Notes: generated from the letters alone by a model not told the origin. DNA of 64,000 nt from Hydrogeniiclostridium mannosilyticum (GCF_003268275.1 NZ_QLYR01000001.1:806001-870000); one strand, 5' to 3'; shown: positions 43,479 to 52,065, counted from the first letter of the stretch. Numbers and translations: made by a program.

Positions 43479-45077
43479 TCAACCCGCGCGGTAAACGCTT
43501 ACACCCTCCTTGATGGTCTCCGTCACCTGAATGGCGCGCAGCTCATCTTTGGGCACTGTCAGCGGGTTCCGGTCCAAAATAACCAGGTCCGCCTTTTTCC
43601 CCGGCCTCAGGGAACCCTTTTCCTTCTCTTCAAAATACTGGTATGCACCGTTGATTGTCACCGCGCGCAGCGCCTGCAGCGGGGTGAGGCATTCGCTTTC
43701 CGCCAGCTGCCGGCCGCCCTTCGTTTTGCGCTGTACGGCGCACCATAGGGTGGTCAGCATATCCGGCGGCAGCACCGGCGTATCCTGGTGAAACGTAAAA
43801 CGCACACCCGCCCGCAGCGCGCTCGCAGCCGGGCTGATATAGCCCGCCCGTTCTCTGCCAAAATTTTCAAGATGTACGTCGCCCCAGTAATAGACATGCG
43901 CCACAAAAAACGAAGGCAGCATCGAAAGACGGCGCAGCCTCGGCAGCTGATCCCGCCGCAAAAGCTGAGCGTGAATCATGACCGGGCGAATATCCGGTAA
44001 AGCAGGATATTCCCCGCGAACCCGTTCGCAGGCCCTGAGATATTGCTCCGCCGCCGCATCGCCATTACAATGGGCCAAAAGCTGTACCCCCTCGCGGCAG
44101 GCCTGCCGTACCAGCTGCTCCACCTCGCCGTCCTGGCAGACCGGATAGCCGCGGTAGCCGTCTGCCGCCTGCTCATAGGGAGCGCTCATCCACGCCGTCC
44201 GCCCCTGTGGGGAACCGTCCAGAAAAATTTTATACCCGCCGATTTTCAAATGGTTCCGGTATTGCCCCACATACATGCGGTTTTCCTCCAGCAAAGCCGG
44301 ATGCCCACGCTCGTCCACGTAGCTGACGGTGTCCACCTGAAACCGGTCCCGCCGCGCCAGCTCGCTGAGAAGCGCCCACTCGCCGGGCTTTGTAAGCCCG
44401 TCTTGGACCGTGGTGATGCCGTAGCTCAGATATGCCTGCTGTGCTTTTTCCAGGCCCTTGCACAGCTCATCCAGCGATGGCTGGGGCATCTGCGCAGAAA
44501 GCCGGATAAATGCCGTCTCCTCTGCATAGCCGCTGGGCTCGCGGGAGCCCTCCATGCGGCCGATGACACCCCCGTCGGGGTCCGGGGTAGCCGCCGTTAC
44601 GCCCAGCTCCTTCAGCGCCAGGGTATTCATTACGCCCATATGCCCGGAGGCATGAGAAATTAAAACTGGATTCCGGGGGCAGGCCCGGTCCAGGATCCGC
44701 TTATCCGGATGGCGCTTTTCATCAAATGAATTGTGATCATAGCCAAAACCAATCACCCATTCGCCGGGCCGAAGCTTCTCGCGCACACAATAGTCTTTCA
44801 GCTGCTTTTCCAGATCCGTAAAACCGGAGACATGCTGCAGCGGCAGCAAACGCAGGGTGCTCGCATAGGCCGTAAGGTGGCTGTGAGCGTCGATAAACGC
44901 GGGCAAAAGAGTTCTTCCCTTTAAATCCACGCGCCCGGCCTCCGGGCACAGAGCCGACAGCTCCCGTTCCGAGCCTACCGCGGCAATCCTTCCATCACGC
45001 ACTAAAAGAGCCCCGGCATACAGAGGCTCCTCCATTGTAAGAACCGTACCGTTGTAGTAAAGCGTTTCATTCCCCAT
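43479..45077 (-). CDS. YtcJ-like metal-dependent amidohydrolase
   Basis: A 532-residue member of the amidohydrolase superfamily (amidohydrolase_3). It starts NETLYYNGTVLTMEEPLYAG, has the metal motif FIDAHSHLTAYAS near residue 60, GFGYDHNSF near 112, a buried metal ligand region with AHCNGDAAAEQY near 335, and a C-terminal KKADLVILDRNPL. No signal peptide is seen. I chose ATG at 45077 behind AAAGGGCGG; a TTG two codons earlier is the alternative. The substrate is unknown. It stands alone, after the repeat region. Confidence 0.85.
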   Translation of the reverse strand: MGNETLYYNGTVLTMEEPLYAGALLVRDGRIAAVGSERELSALCPEAGRVDLKGRTLLPAFIDAHSHLTAYASTLRLLPLQHVSGFTDLEKQLKDYCVREKLRPGEWVIGFGYDHNSFDEKRHPDKRILDRACPRNPVLISHASGHMGVMNTLALKELGVTAATPDPDGGVIGRMEGSREPSGYAEETAFIRLSAQMPQPSLDELCKGLEKAQQAYLSYGITTVQDGLTKPGEWALLSELARRDRFQVDTVSYVDERGHPALLEENRMYVGQYRNHLKIGGYKIFLDGSPQGRTAWMSAPYEQAADGYRGYPVCQDGEVEQLVRQACREGVQLLAHCNGDAAAEQYLRACERVRGEYPALPDIRPVMIHAQLLRRDQLPRLRRLSMLPSFFVAHVYYWGDVHLENFGRERAGYISPAASALRAGVRFTFHQDTPVLPPDMLTTLWCAVQRKTKGGRQLAESECLTPLQALRAVTINGAYQYFEEKEKGSLRPGKKADLVILDRNPLTVPKDELRAIQVTETIKEGVSVYRAG

Positions 45078-45720
45078 TAGCAAACCGCCCTTTCTCTTGC
45101 CTGTCCAAGCAGAAGTTTTGAATCAGCCTCTATAGCTTTTCCAACGCGCAGCCCTTTTAATCAGTAAGCCGGGCCGCACGGGACAGACAAAGCAGGCCTT
45201 AAAGGAGGCAACGCAACGCCTGCGGCCAGCTTCAAACGCTGTACGGCACACGTTTTTCTACTATAACGCAGCCCACCGCGCGAGCAACAGCCAAGACCCG
45301 TTTCAATTTTTTGCTTGAGCGGTTGGTCCGGCGTTTTCCGGTAAAATGGGTCCCCGCCGGAAAGCTTTTCCGCGCCCGATACACAAAACATCCGCCGCGC
45401 CCCGAAAGGATGCTTTCCGACCACGAACCGGCAGCCTGCCATGATATAAGCTCAAAAACACACGCTCATTCGCATAACATCCGCCGCGCTGCGCGCGGGA
45501 GGGGCCACGCACCGAAAGGATGCTTTCCAGCCTCGAACCGGCAGCCTGCCATGATATAAGCTCAAAAACACACGCTCATTCGCATAACGTCCGCCGCGCT
45601 GCGCGCGGGAGGGGCTGCGCACCGAAAGGATGTTATGCAGCTACAAACCGAAGGTTTGTAGCCATTATAGCACACTCCCCCGCTTTCAACAAGCGGAATC
45701 CACCAATATGCCGGTAATCC
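45078..45720. other. Intergenic region, 643 bases, with tandem repeats
   Basis: The left part (45078-45387) holds no recognisable gene or RNA. The right part holds the tandem repeat at 45388-45665. Open readings across the repeats have no ribosome sites and simply follow the repeat unit. Confidence 0.6.
45388..45665. repeat. Direct tandem repeat, about 2.5 units of 89-110 bases
   Basis: Units start at about 45388, 45477 and 45587, each opening with ACATCCGCCGCGC or ACGTCCGCCGCGC. They share CCGAAAGGATGCTTTCC, GAACCGGCAGCCTGCCATG and CACACGCTCATTCGCATAAC. Unit 1 lacks about 20 bases (the TGCGCGCGGGAGGGG segment) present in units 2 and 3. Unit 3 diverges after CCGAAAGGATG and ends in a perfect 10-bp hairpin GCTACAAACC / GGTTTGTAGC (45640-45662). 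Confidence 0.85.
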
Positions 45721-46206
45721 TCATATTTTTATAAACCGCACCGGGTGCCCGTCCGCCTCGATATAGCGCACCAGATCGCCGCAGGAAAGCCACGCGGTCG
45801 CGGTATTGACGCCGGGGTGGACACCCAGGCAAGGGCAACCGGCTAAATCCTCGTCAATCAGCACCTCCACGGCCCTTTCGGGGTCATTTACCACTGCCAA
45901 CGGCGTCACCGCGCCCTTAGTGAGTGCCAGGTACCGGGCCAGCCGCTCTTCCGAGGCAAAACTGAGCGCCGTCGTTCCCAAAATCCCCCGCAGGCGCTTC
46001 AGATCGGCGCGTTTATCCTTTTGCAGCACCACCAAAAAATGGCGGGTACCCTTTGCATCCCGTAAAAACAGATTTTTACATACTTCGCCCTGTCCATCAA
46101 AAGAAAGCAAATCCATCTCTTCCATGGTAAAAACGGCGGCGTGCTCACTGATTTGATAGACAATCCCCAGCTCACGCAGCCGGACCTCCACCTTTTCACG
46201 GCTCAC
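45721..46206 (-). CDS. YbaK/ProX-type aminoacyl-tRNA deacylase
   Basis: A 161-residue editing-domain protein that hydrolyses mischarged aminoacyl-tRNA, typically Ala- or Cys-tRNA(Pro). It has the family sequence IVYQISEHAAVFTMEEM, then KNLFLRDAKGTRHFLVVL with the conserved Lys and RHFL, and TKGAVTPLAVVND near residue 100. Length and the KNLFLRD wording fit the PrdX/ProXp-ala group rather than YbaK proper. The start is GTG at 46206 behind AAAGGAGG. It lies 30 bases after the MFS gene. Confidence 0.87.
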   Translation of the reverse strand: MSREKVEVRLRELGIVYQISEHAAVFTMEEMDLLSFDGQGEVCKNLFLRDAKGTRHFLVVLQKDKRADLKRLRGILGTTALSFASEERLARYLALTKGAVTPLAVVNDPERAVEVLIDEDLAGCPCLGVHPGVNTATAWLSCGDLVRYIEADGHPVRFIKI

Positions 46207-46236
46207 ATGCGGGCCTCCTTTCGCTTTAACAAACGG

Positions 46237-47490
46237 CTACAGCGATTGTTTTTCCCTGCGCACGCGGAACATGGCCAAGCCTACCAGCAGCAACAGCGGG
46301 AACAGCGTGCCCGCTAAAATACCGCTTTTCAGCCCCGCTTGGGAAAGCGCCTCCCCTGTGGAAGCCGCCCACTGTGAGACAACCGGCAGCTTTTGGGAAA
46401 CATCGGACACCACGCCGGACAGCCACGGCCCCAGCGAGCCGCCCAGGTCGCCGAAGATTGCCAGCATGCCGAACATCGCGGTACCGCCGCGCGGAAACGT
46501 GCGCGAGGACAGGCTGAACACGCCGGGCCACATCAAGCTTACGGAAAGCCCCGTCAGCGCGCAGCCGAGCAGCGAGAAAATCGGCCACGGCGAAAACACC
46601 GTCACCAGGTAACATGCCACGCACAGGGCGCCGCAAACCGCCAGCACACGCTTTAAATTTAATTTTTCGCCCCAAAAGCCATACACTGTGCGCCCAATTC
46701 CCATAAACACCGCGAATAGGCAGGGGCCGAGCAGGTCGCCGAGCATCTTCGAAACCCCTAGCCCTTTTTCTGCAAAAAGAGAGGACCACTGAGACATAAT
46801 CAGCTCCGATGCCCCGGCGCTGAGCATGAGGAGCAACGCCGCGATAAAAATTTTATTTTTGACTAGCTCCCTGACCGTCATCAGCTTCTCTTCCTCAAGC
46901 GGCGGAACCAGCGGCACCTTGGCAAAGCGGAAGATATTATAAAAGGGCACCAGTGCCCACAGCAGGGGCAGCGCCGGCCAAAGCTGGCTGCCTGCAAGCT
47001 TGACGAACAGGGTGGTGAGCAGCACCACGGCAACCTGGCCCCAGCAGTAAAAGGAATGCAGCAAGCTCATGGCGCCTGCTTTGGAGTCGCCGGGCAGGGA
47101 GTCCACGATTGGGCTGACCAGAACCTCCAGCAGCCCGCCGCCCAGGGCATAAATTACAACCGCGGTGACAAGCCCGGCATAGGGCGGCAATATATGCGGC
47201 AGTACCGCCAGACAGGCCAGCCCTGCCACACAGAGAATATGCGCAGCCATTGCCGAGCGCCGGTATCCGATTTTGTCCACATAGCGCACAGAGAAGACGT
47301 CCGCACAGATCTGTACGCCAAAGTTAATCAGGATCAGCCGCCCAACCTCTTCAAATGTAATTCCGAACTCTGTCTGAAAAATTGTGAATAAAAGCGGCGT
47401 CAAGTTATTGATGATCGCCTGGGTGATGTAGCCCGTATAGCAGGCATGCACCGTATGCTTATAGGTGTATTTTCCGGCTTGATTCTCCAC
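46237..47490 (-). CDS. Major facilitator superfamily transporter (sugar-permease-like)
   Basis: A 417-residue, 12-helix MFS protein. ACYTGYITQAIINNLTPLLF opens helix 1; DVFSVRYVDKIGYRRSAM forms the loop 2-3 motif, and GGGLLEVLVSPIVDSLPGD resembles fucose-permease-like carriers. The second half has GIGRTVYGFWGEKLNLKRVL. The start is GTG at 47490 behind GGGAGAG. A promoter lies at 47551-47579. It is probably cotranscribed with the deacylase gene. The substrate is unknown. Confidence 0.82.
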   Translation of the reverse strand: MENQAGKYTYKHTVHACYTGYITQAIINNLTPLLFTIFQTEFGITFEEVGRLILINFGVQICADVFSVRYVDKIGYRRSAMAAHILCVAGLACLAVLPHILPPYAGLVTAVVIYALGGGLLEVLVSPIVDSLPGDSKAGAMSLLHSFYCWGQVAVVLLTTLFVKLAGSQLWPALPLLWALVPFYNIFRFAKVPLVPPLEEEKLMTVRELVKNKIFIAALLLMLSAGASELIMSQWSSLFAEKGLGVSKMLGDLLGPCLFAVFMGIGRTVYGFWGEKLNLKRVLAVCGALCVACYLVTVFSPWPIFSLLGCALTGLSVSLMWPGVFSLSSRTFPRGGTAMFGMLAIFGDLGGSLGPWLSGVVSDVSQKLPVVSQWAASTGEALSQAGLKSGILAGTLFPLLLLVGLAMFRVRREKQSL

Positions 47491-47550
47491 TGCTGTTCTC
47501 TCCCAACCTCATGCTGAATCGAAGGGCGGGCTTACCGCTCAACATCCGTT

Positions 47551-47579
47551 AAAGTACCATGACAAGAAACAAAAGTCAA
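47551..47579 (-). promoter_or_regulatory. Sigma-A promoter of the MFS-deacylase pair
   Basis: Minus strand TTGACT (47579-47574), 17-base spacer, TACTTT (47556-47551), about 60 bases before the GTG. Confidence 0.6.
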
Positions 47580-47882
47580 GACGTGAAAAAGAATTATCCG
47601 GGCAGGTCCCGCCATGCCGGCGGGCAATTGCGGGCCCCGCTCCGTCAAGCCTGCTGAAAACACAGAAGAGAGGCCGGAAATAACATCCGGCCTCTCTTCA
47701 TTTAGCTTGAGGGTAATATTGAGGAGGGTAGAACATGTAGTCAAGAATTGGTGCGGCTCCAATATCTTGATTACAATTTTATTATATATTTTTCTCATAG
47801 CCAGTTGTTAAGATGCTATGAATATTCTTTTAAATCTTTCCGCCGTATCTGTACGGTTTTTCTAAATTTTCGCAGATTATAA

Positions 47883-47896
47883 AGAACGAACGTTTG
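47883..47896. promoter_or_regulatory. LexA box overlapping the lexA -35
   Basis: AGAACGAACGTTTG matches CGAACRNRYGTTYC at 12 of 14 positions and covers the start of the -35 hexamer, the classic layout of lexA autorepression. Confidence 0.68.
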
Positions 47897-47921
47897 ACTT
47901 TTTGCAATATTATGCTATAAT
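47894..47921 (+). promoter_or_regulatory. lexA promoter
   Basis: TTGACT (47894-47899), 16-base spacer, TATAAT (47916-47921), giving a leader of about 150 bases. Confidence 0.75.
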
Positions 47922-48078
47922 AAATAATTATAAACATGCGCCAACAATACACTGCGTATAATCGCCCAGCCGCCCCGTCTTGTAAACAGGCGGATGGACG
48001 ATCTCCTGTAAAGCGCTGATTTTTTGCATGCCGCAAAACGGTATGCTCACCGAATAGATGATTCAGGCAAGGGAAAGG

Positions 48079-48672
48079 ATGAAGTGTACCATGTTGACAG
48101 CCAGTCAGCAAAAAGTCTATGATTATTTAAGAAACCGCGCTCAAAGCGGCCTTCCTCCCACGGTGCGTGAAATCTGCCGCGCCACCGGCTTAAAATCCAC
48201 CTCCAGCGTGCACGCCCATTTAAAGACGCTGGAGCGCGAGGGCTACATTGTGCGGGATGCGGGCCTGAACCGCGCCATTCATATCGCCGGCGAGCAAACT
48301 ACCATTCAGGTGCCCGTAGTCGGGCGGGTTGCCGCCGGGCAGCCGATTCTGGCGGTTGAAAACGTGGAAAGCTATGTGCCCTACTGCCCGCCGCGCAACG
48401 ATGGCTATGAATACTTTGCCCTGAATGTACGCGGAGACAGTATGAAGCTGGCCGGAATTTTAAACGGCGATATCGTCATTGCCCAAAAGACAACGCTGGC
48501 CCGTGACGGTGAGATCATAGTTGCTATGATCGACGACGAGGCCACCGTAAAGACCTTCTTCCGCGACAAGGGCTGTATCCGTCTGCAACCGGAAAATCCT
48601 GACTACCAACCGATTTATGCCACGGAGGTCTCCGTACTCGGCCGGGTTGCCGCGGTACTGCGCTATTATTGA
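48079..48672 (+). CDS. lexA: LexA repressor
   Basis: SOS repressor of 197 residues. The N-terminal winged helix contains GLPPTVREICRATGLKSTSS, then VHAHLKTLEREGYIVRD. The autocleavage site is Ala86-Gly87 in GRVAAGQPILA, with catalytic S121 in RGDSMKLAGI and K158 in EATVKTFF. ATG at 48079 is taken because AAGGGAAAGG lies just before it; ATG at 48091 gives the more usual N-terminus MLTASQQKVYDYL and is equally possible. It is followed by its own terminator. It is the likely reader of the boxes at 35109 and 47883. Confidence 0.95.
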   Translation: MKCTMLTASQQKVYDYLRNRAQSGLPPTVREICRATGLKSTSSVHAHLKTLEREGYIVRDAGLNRAIHIAGEQTTIQVPVVGRVAAGQPILAVENVESYVPYCPPRNDGYEYFALNVRGDSMKLAGILNGDIVIAQKTTLARDGEIIVAMIDDEATVKTFFRDKGCIRLQPENPDYQPIYATEVSVLGRVAAVLRYY

Positions 48673-48715
48673 GCGCTTCCCACGCCGCCTTGTTAAGAAT
48701 CGAATAAAATTGTAT

Positions 48716-48765
48716 AAGCGCTCCGGCGGCCTGTTTCTAAAAACAAGCCGCCGGAGCGCTTTTTA
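48716..48765 (+). terminator. lexA terminator
   Basis: A long stem AAGCGCTCCGGCGGC (48716-48730 region) with GCCGCCGGAGCGCTT (48747-48761), followed by TTTT. Confidence 0.85.
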
Positions 48766-48845
48766 GCGGAGCTACACGCGGTGGTTCCAGCCGTGCTTTC
48801 CTTCCACCCCAAACAAAAAGGATTATAACTCCACACAAAAACGCA

Positions 48846-48873
48846 TTGACAGCCGCCTGTTTCCTCTTATAAT
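48846..48873 (+). promoter_or_regulatory. Sigma-A promoter of the oxidoreductase-AraC operon
   Basis: TTGACA (48846-48851), 16-base spacer, TATAAT (48868-48873). Confidence 0.75.
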
Positions 48874-49037
48874 GGAGCTATACATATTGCCAAGGGCTCC
48901 GCTCCTTGGCAATGGCGGCTGACGGCTCACGGGCCGTACTTACGGGCCGCTGGCGCATGCAGGCCATTTTGACCCGGAATCACCCGCGACTCACAATACA
49001 AACCGAGAACCCGTAAATTTTGAAAGGACTTGATGAA

Positions 49038-50090
49038 ATGAAGGTAGCAGTTATCGGCTGCGGCAGCCTTGCAAACGCCGCCCACATCCCCGCTTATGTC
49101 AGCAACCCGGATGCAGAAATCGCCTACTTCTGCGACATTATCCCCGAGCGAGCCCTTGCCGCAGTAGAAAAATATCATTGCGGCAAGGCGGTTACGGATT
49201 ACCGCGAGATCCTTGCCGACCGGGAGGTCGAGGCAGTCTCCGTCTGCACCCCCAACAATGTGCATGCTTCCATCTCTATTGACTGCCTGCGCGCGGGCAA
49301 AAACGTCCTCTGCGAGAAGCCGGCGGCCCGCACCTACAGCGAGGCCCTGGAGATGCAGAAAGCCCAGCATGAAACCGGAAAAATTCTGAACATCGGTGTT
49401 GTCAACCGCTTTAACGACCATGTCAACCTAATGAAAAAGCTCATTGACAGCGGCGAGCTGGGTGAAATCTACCATGTGTACGTCAGCTTTCGCTCCCACC
49501 GCTCCATTCCCGGCCTTGGCGGCCCCTTCACCACCAAGGCCATCGCCGGCGGCGGTGCGCTCATCGACTGGGGCGTCCATTTTCTGGACATTGTCATGTA
49601 CTGCTGCGGCGACCCCGCGCCCCTGACGGTCAGCGGGGAAACCTTCTGCAGGCTGGGCCGTGACATGCGCGGCTACGTCTACACCGACATGTGGGCAGGC
49701 CCGCCGGACTACAGCGGCACCTATGACGTGGAGGATTCCGTCGCGGGCTTCATCCGCACCAGCGGTCCCGTCATTACGCTCAACGGCGCCTGGGCCCAGA
49801 ACATCGGGGAAAACGAGATGTTTATCGATTTCATCGGCGACAAGGCGGGCATCCGCCTGCAATACGGCAGCGACTTCACCCTGTACGGCACCAAGGACGG
49901 CGCATTGACGGAAACCCACCTGAAGCAGAAGGCCGCCAACCACTTTCAGACGGAGATCGATGCCTTTGTCCGCAGTGTCCAAACCGGCGAGAAGCTTGCC
50001 TCCCATATAGATACCGCGGTTATTACCGCGCGCATGATGCAGGCGCTCTATGATTCCGCCGGGCAGCACCGGGAAATTTCATTGGCCTGA
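49038..50090 (+). CDS. Gfo/Idh/MocA family oxidoreductase
   Basis: A 350-residue NAD(P)-dependent sugar or inositol dehydrogenase-like protein. The Rossmann start is KVAVIGCGSLANAAHIPAY, followed by VCTPNNVHASISIDCLRAGK and VLCEKPAARTYSEA with the family EKP motif. The C-terminal domain has GGGALIDWGVHFLDIVMYC, where Asp and His are the usual catalytic pair near residue 180. I chose ATG at 49038 behind GAAAGGA. It is first of a three-gene operon with a second, shorter oxidoreductase-like protein and an AraC regulator. The substrate is unknown. Confidence 0.9.
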   Translation: MKVAVIGCGSLANAAHIPAYVSNPDAEIAYFCDIIPERALAAVEKYHCGKAVTDYREILADREVEAVSVCTPNNVHASISIDCLRAGKNVLCEKPAARTYSEALEMQKAQHETGKILNIGVVNRFNDHVNLMKKLIDSGELGEIYHVYVSFRSHRSIPGLGGPFTTKAIAGGGALIDWGVHFLDIVMYCCGDPAPLTVSGETFCRLGRDMRGYVYTDMWAGPPDYSGTYDVEDSVAGFIRTSGPVITLNGAWAQNIGENEMFIDFIGDKAGIRLQYGSDFTLYGTKDGALTETHLKQKAANHFQTEIDAFVRSVQTGEKLASHIDTAVITARMMQALYDSAGQHREISLA

Positions 50091-50108
50091 CGGCGGAGGA
50101 GCCTAACC

Positions 50109-50951
50109 ATGAAAACGGTTGGATTTATTGATTATTTTCTGCATGAATGGCATGCGGACCATTACCCCGCCTGGATTAACCAGAGCAGCGGCGGCGAGTA
50201 CTGTGTAAAATATGCCTGGGGCGCTGTGGACAGTCCCCACCCCGGCGGAAAGAGTAACCGCCGCTGGGCGGAGGACATGGGCATTTCCCTGTGCGGCAGC
50301 ATAGAAGAGGTTGTTGAAAAAAGCGATGCGCTGGTCGTACTCTCCCCGGATAACGCCGAGCAGCATGAGTGCCTGTCCCGCCTGCCGCTCGCCTCGGGCA
50401 AGCCGGTCTATATCGACAAAACCTTTGCCGAAACCCTGGCCGCCGCAAAACGGATTTTCCAAATGGCCGAACAATCGAGTACGCCCTGCTACTCTACCTC
50501 CGCGCTGCGCTATGCGGAGGAGTACCGCCAAATTCCCGGCGGCGAGCTTTCCTATATTGGCAGCTGGGGCCCAAACAGCCTTGAGACCTACTCCATCCAC
50601 CAGATTGAGCCCATCGTCGCCCTGATGGGTACACAGGCCCAGCGCGTACTCTATACCGGCACCGAGGAGGTGCCCAGCCTGTTGATTGAATTTACCGGCG
50701 GGCGGCGCGCCTCCATCACCTGTTTTCCGTGCGGTTCGCCCTTTGTCATGCAGATGCACGGTGCGGGCCGGACCTATTTGGCAGAAGTTAAGTCGGACTA
50801 TTTCCAGGCCTTTATCGGGCATATGGTCGAGTTTTTCCGCACCGGTGAAATTCCCGTCCCCCATGAGCAGACCCTGGCGGTTATCGCCATCCGCGAGGCT
50901 GGCCTTCAAGCCGCCGCCGCGCCGGGCCTATGGGCCGGCGTTCCCCGCTGA
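50109..50951 (+). CDS. Short Gfo/Idh/MocA-like protein
   Basis: A 280-residue relative of the oxidoreductase family. It has a modified N-terminus (KTVGFIDYFLHEWHADHYP) instead of the usual glycine-rich Rossmann loop, then ALVVLSPDNAEQHECLSRL, GKPVYIDKTFAETLAAAKR (an IDK in place of EKP) and SIHQIEPIVALMG. The loss of the GxGxxG loop suggests weak or altered cofactor binding. It starts 18 bases after the previous gene. It may be a partner subunit or a diverged enzyme. Confidence 0.75.
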   Translation: MKTVGFIDYFLHEWHADHYPAWINQSSGGEYCVKYAWGAVDSPHPGGKSNRRWAEDMGISLCGSIEEVVEKSDALVVLSPDNAEQHECLSRLPLASGKPVYIDKTFAETLAAAKRIFQMAEQSSTPCYSTSALRYAEEYRQIPGGELSYIGSWGPNSLETYSIHQIEPIVALMGTQAQRVLYTGTEEVPSLLIEFTGGRRASITCFPCGSPFVMQMHGAGRTYLAEVKSDYFQAFIGHMVEFFRTGEIPVPHEQTLAVIAIREAGLQAAAAPGLWAGVPR

Positions 50952-50954
50952 CGG

Positions 50955-51917
50955 ATGAAGGAGGCGTTGAAGGCCGCTGAAACAAGCGGTTTGCCCACGG
51001 ACCCCGGAAAGAACTTTCAATTTGAACGCCACTACACCGCCGCGCCCAGACAACTCGGACCGATCAGCCTGTATCAATTCGGCGAGCTCTCCTGCGAAGC
51101 GGGCTATGAGATCGCCGCCCACCGGCAGTGGTGCCAGGAAATCAGCTATGTCGTTTCAGGCGGCGGGCACTTTATAGACAATGCGCAGGCCATCCCTGTA
51201 AAGGAGGGGGAGCTAATCTTTAACCCCGCCGGGCATACCCACGCAATCAGCGCGGACTGCGGCGAGGCCATCCGCTTTGCCTACCTCGGCTTTGAGCTTG
51301 CACCGTTGGAAACGCCCTTGGAGGAAGACCTTCTCCCACTGCGGCTTTTTTATCAGCGTTCCGGCTGCCTTCACGCCGCCGGCTGCCAGGAGATTTTTCA
51401 GCCCTTCCGCAAGGGGCTGGAGGAGTTCTACCTGATGGAGCCGGCGCATCTGCTGATGGCGCAGGCTTATTTGCTGCAAATTCTACTGCTCTCCTACCGT
51501 GCGTTGAGCGGCGCACTTTCGAGCGCCGCACCTTCGAGCGCCGCACCGCCGTGCGGCGATAGCCCGCCCGCCGGACTGGCGGAGGGCGTTGCCGTGGGCA
51601 AGGCGGTTTACGCCGCCATCCGCTACATTGACCGTCACCTGCTGGAGATTCAAAATGTTCAGCAGCTCTCCCGGACGCTGGGGTATAACCGCACCTATCT
51701 TTCCCATCTGTTTAAAAGCAGGATGAACAGAACCCTGGAGGAGTACCTTACCCAGCAAAAAATGGAGCGTGCCAAGGAGCTACTGCTCAGGGATCATCTT
51801 TCGATTGCAAAAACCGCCGAGCTGCTGCAATATGCCAGCGCCTCCGCGTTTAGCAGAGCCTTTCGCAGCTATGCGGGCGTCCCGCCCTCGGCCTTTATCA
51901 AACAGGGCCAGCGTTAG
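50955..51917 (+). CDS. AraC family transcriptional regulator with cupin domain
   Basis: A 320-residue regulator. An N-terminal cupin sensor (about 25-110: ISYVVSGGGHFIDNAQAIPV, LIFNPAGHTHAIS) is followed by a helical linker and the two-HTH AraC domain at about 218-315 (NVQQLSRTLGYNRTYLSHLF, SIAKTAELLQYASASAFSRA). The linker at residues 182-198 carries a 15-base in-frame repeat encoding GALSS and SAAPS. That micro-repeat is also found in the OppA-like gene at 56650. It starts 3 bases after the previous stop and likely controls the operon in response to a sugar. Confidence 0.9.
   Translation: MKEALKAAETSGLPTDPGKNFQFERHYTAAPRQLGPISLYQFGELSCEAGYEIAAHRQWCQEISYVVSGGGHFIDNAQAIPVKEGELIFNPAGHTHAISADCGEAIRFAYLGFELAPLETPLEEDLLPLRLFYQRSGCLHAAGCQEIFQPFRKGLEEFYLMEPAHLLMAQAYLLQILLLSYRALSGALSSAAPSSAAPPCGDSPPAGLAEGVAVGKAVYAAIRYIDRHLLEIQNVQQLSRTLGYNRTYLSHLFKSRMNRTLEEYLTQQKMERAKELLLRDHLSIAKTAELLQYASASAFSRAFRSYAGVPPSAFIKQGQR
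51506..51548 (+). repeat. 15-base in-frame micro-repeat in the AraC-type regulator gene
   Basis: Units GGCGCACTTTCGAGC and GCCGCACCTTCGAGC, then a decayed third unit, encode GALSS and AAPSS in the linker between cupin and HTH domains. The first unit matches the repeat at 56648-56684. Confidence 0.8.
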
Positions 51918-51940
51918 CGCCCTGCCCCGTACAAACTACA

Positions 51941-51986
51941 ATCAGCAGGGCCCCGCCAAAAATGGCGGGGCCCTGCTGATTTTTAT
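51941..51986 (+). terminator. Terminator of the oxidoreductase-AraC operon
   Basis: A perfect 18-bp stem (51941-51958 with 51963-51980) with an A-rich loop, followed by TTTTTATT. On the minus strand it would also face the lipoprotein gene at 52066. Confidence 0.88.
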
Positions 51987-52065
51987 TGAGGCGCCGGATT
52001 CTGTGCCACCGCCGCCTCTTCCGTTATTTTGGCAAACACCCGGCCGCTCAAAGAACCCGAAAGCC

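Larger units (their letters stand above)
47491..48078. other. Intergenic region, 588 bases, with inverted repeats and divergent promoters
   Basis: Holds the MFS promoter (47551-47579), a perfect 14-bp inverted repeat at 47665-47699 (GAAGAGAGGCCGGA arms, 7-base loop) without a good U-tract on either side, and the lexA promoter and LexA box (47883-47921). GAGGAGGG at 47721-47728 is followed by ATG TAG at 47735-47740, a ribosome site with a start-stop codon pair. No protein gene is supported. Confidence 0.6.
48673..49037. other. Intergenic region, 365 bases: lexA terminator, promoter and structured leader
   Basis: Besides the lexA terminator and the promoter at 48846-48873 it contains a leader of about 155 bases. 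That leader has a perfect 10-bp hairpin ATTGCCAAGG / CCTTGGCAAT (48886-48895 with 48904-48913) and a further GC-rich stretch with repeated ACGGGCCG. It matches no riboswitch I know. Confidence 0.55.

Noticed and set aside
45388-45665. Possible CRISPR array
   Set aside because: Units are 89-110 bases and directly abutting, with no unique spacers between short repeats and no cas genes nearby.
47532-47798. An 88-residue minus-strand reading in the gap before lexA
   Set aside because: No ribosome site, spans the MFS promoter and an inverted repeat, and has no recognisable features.
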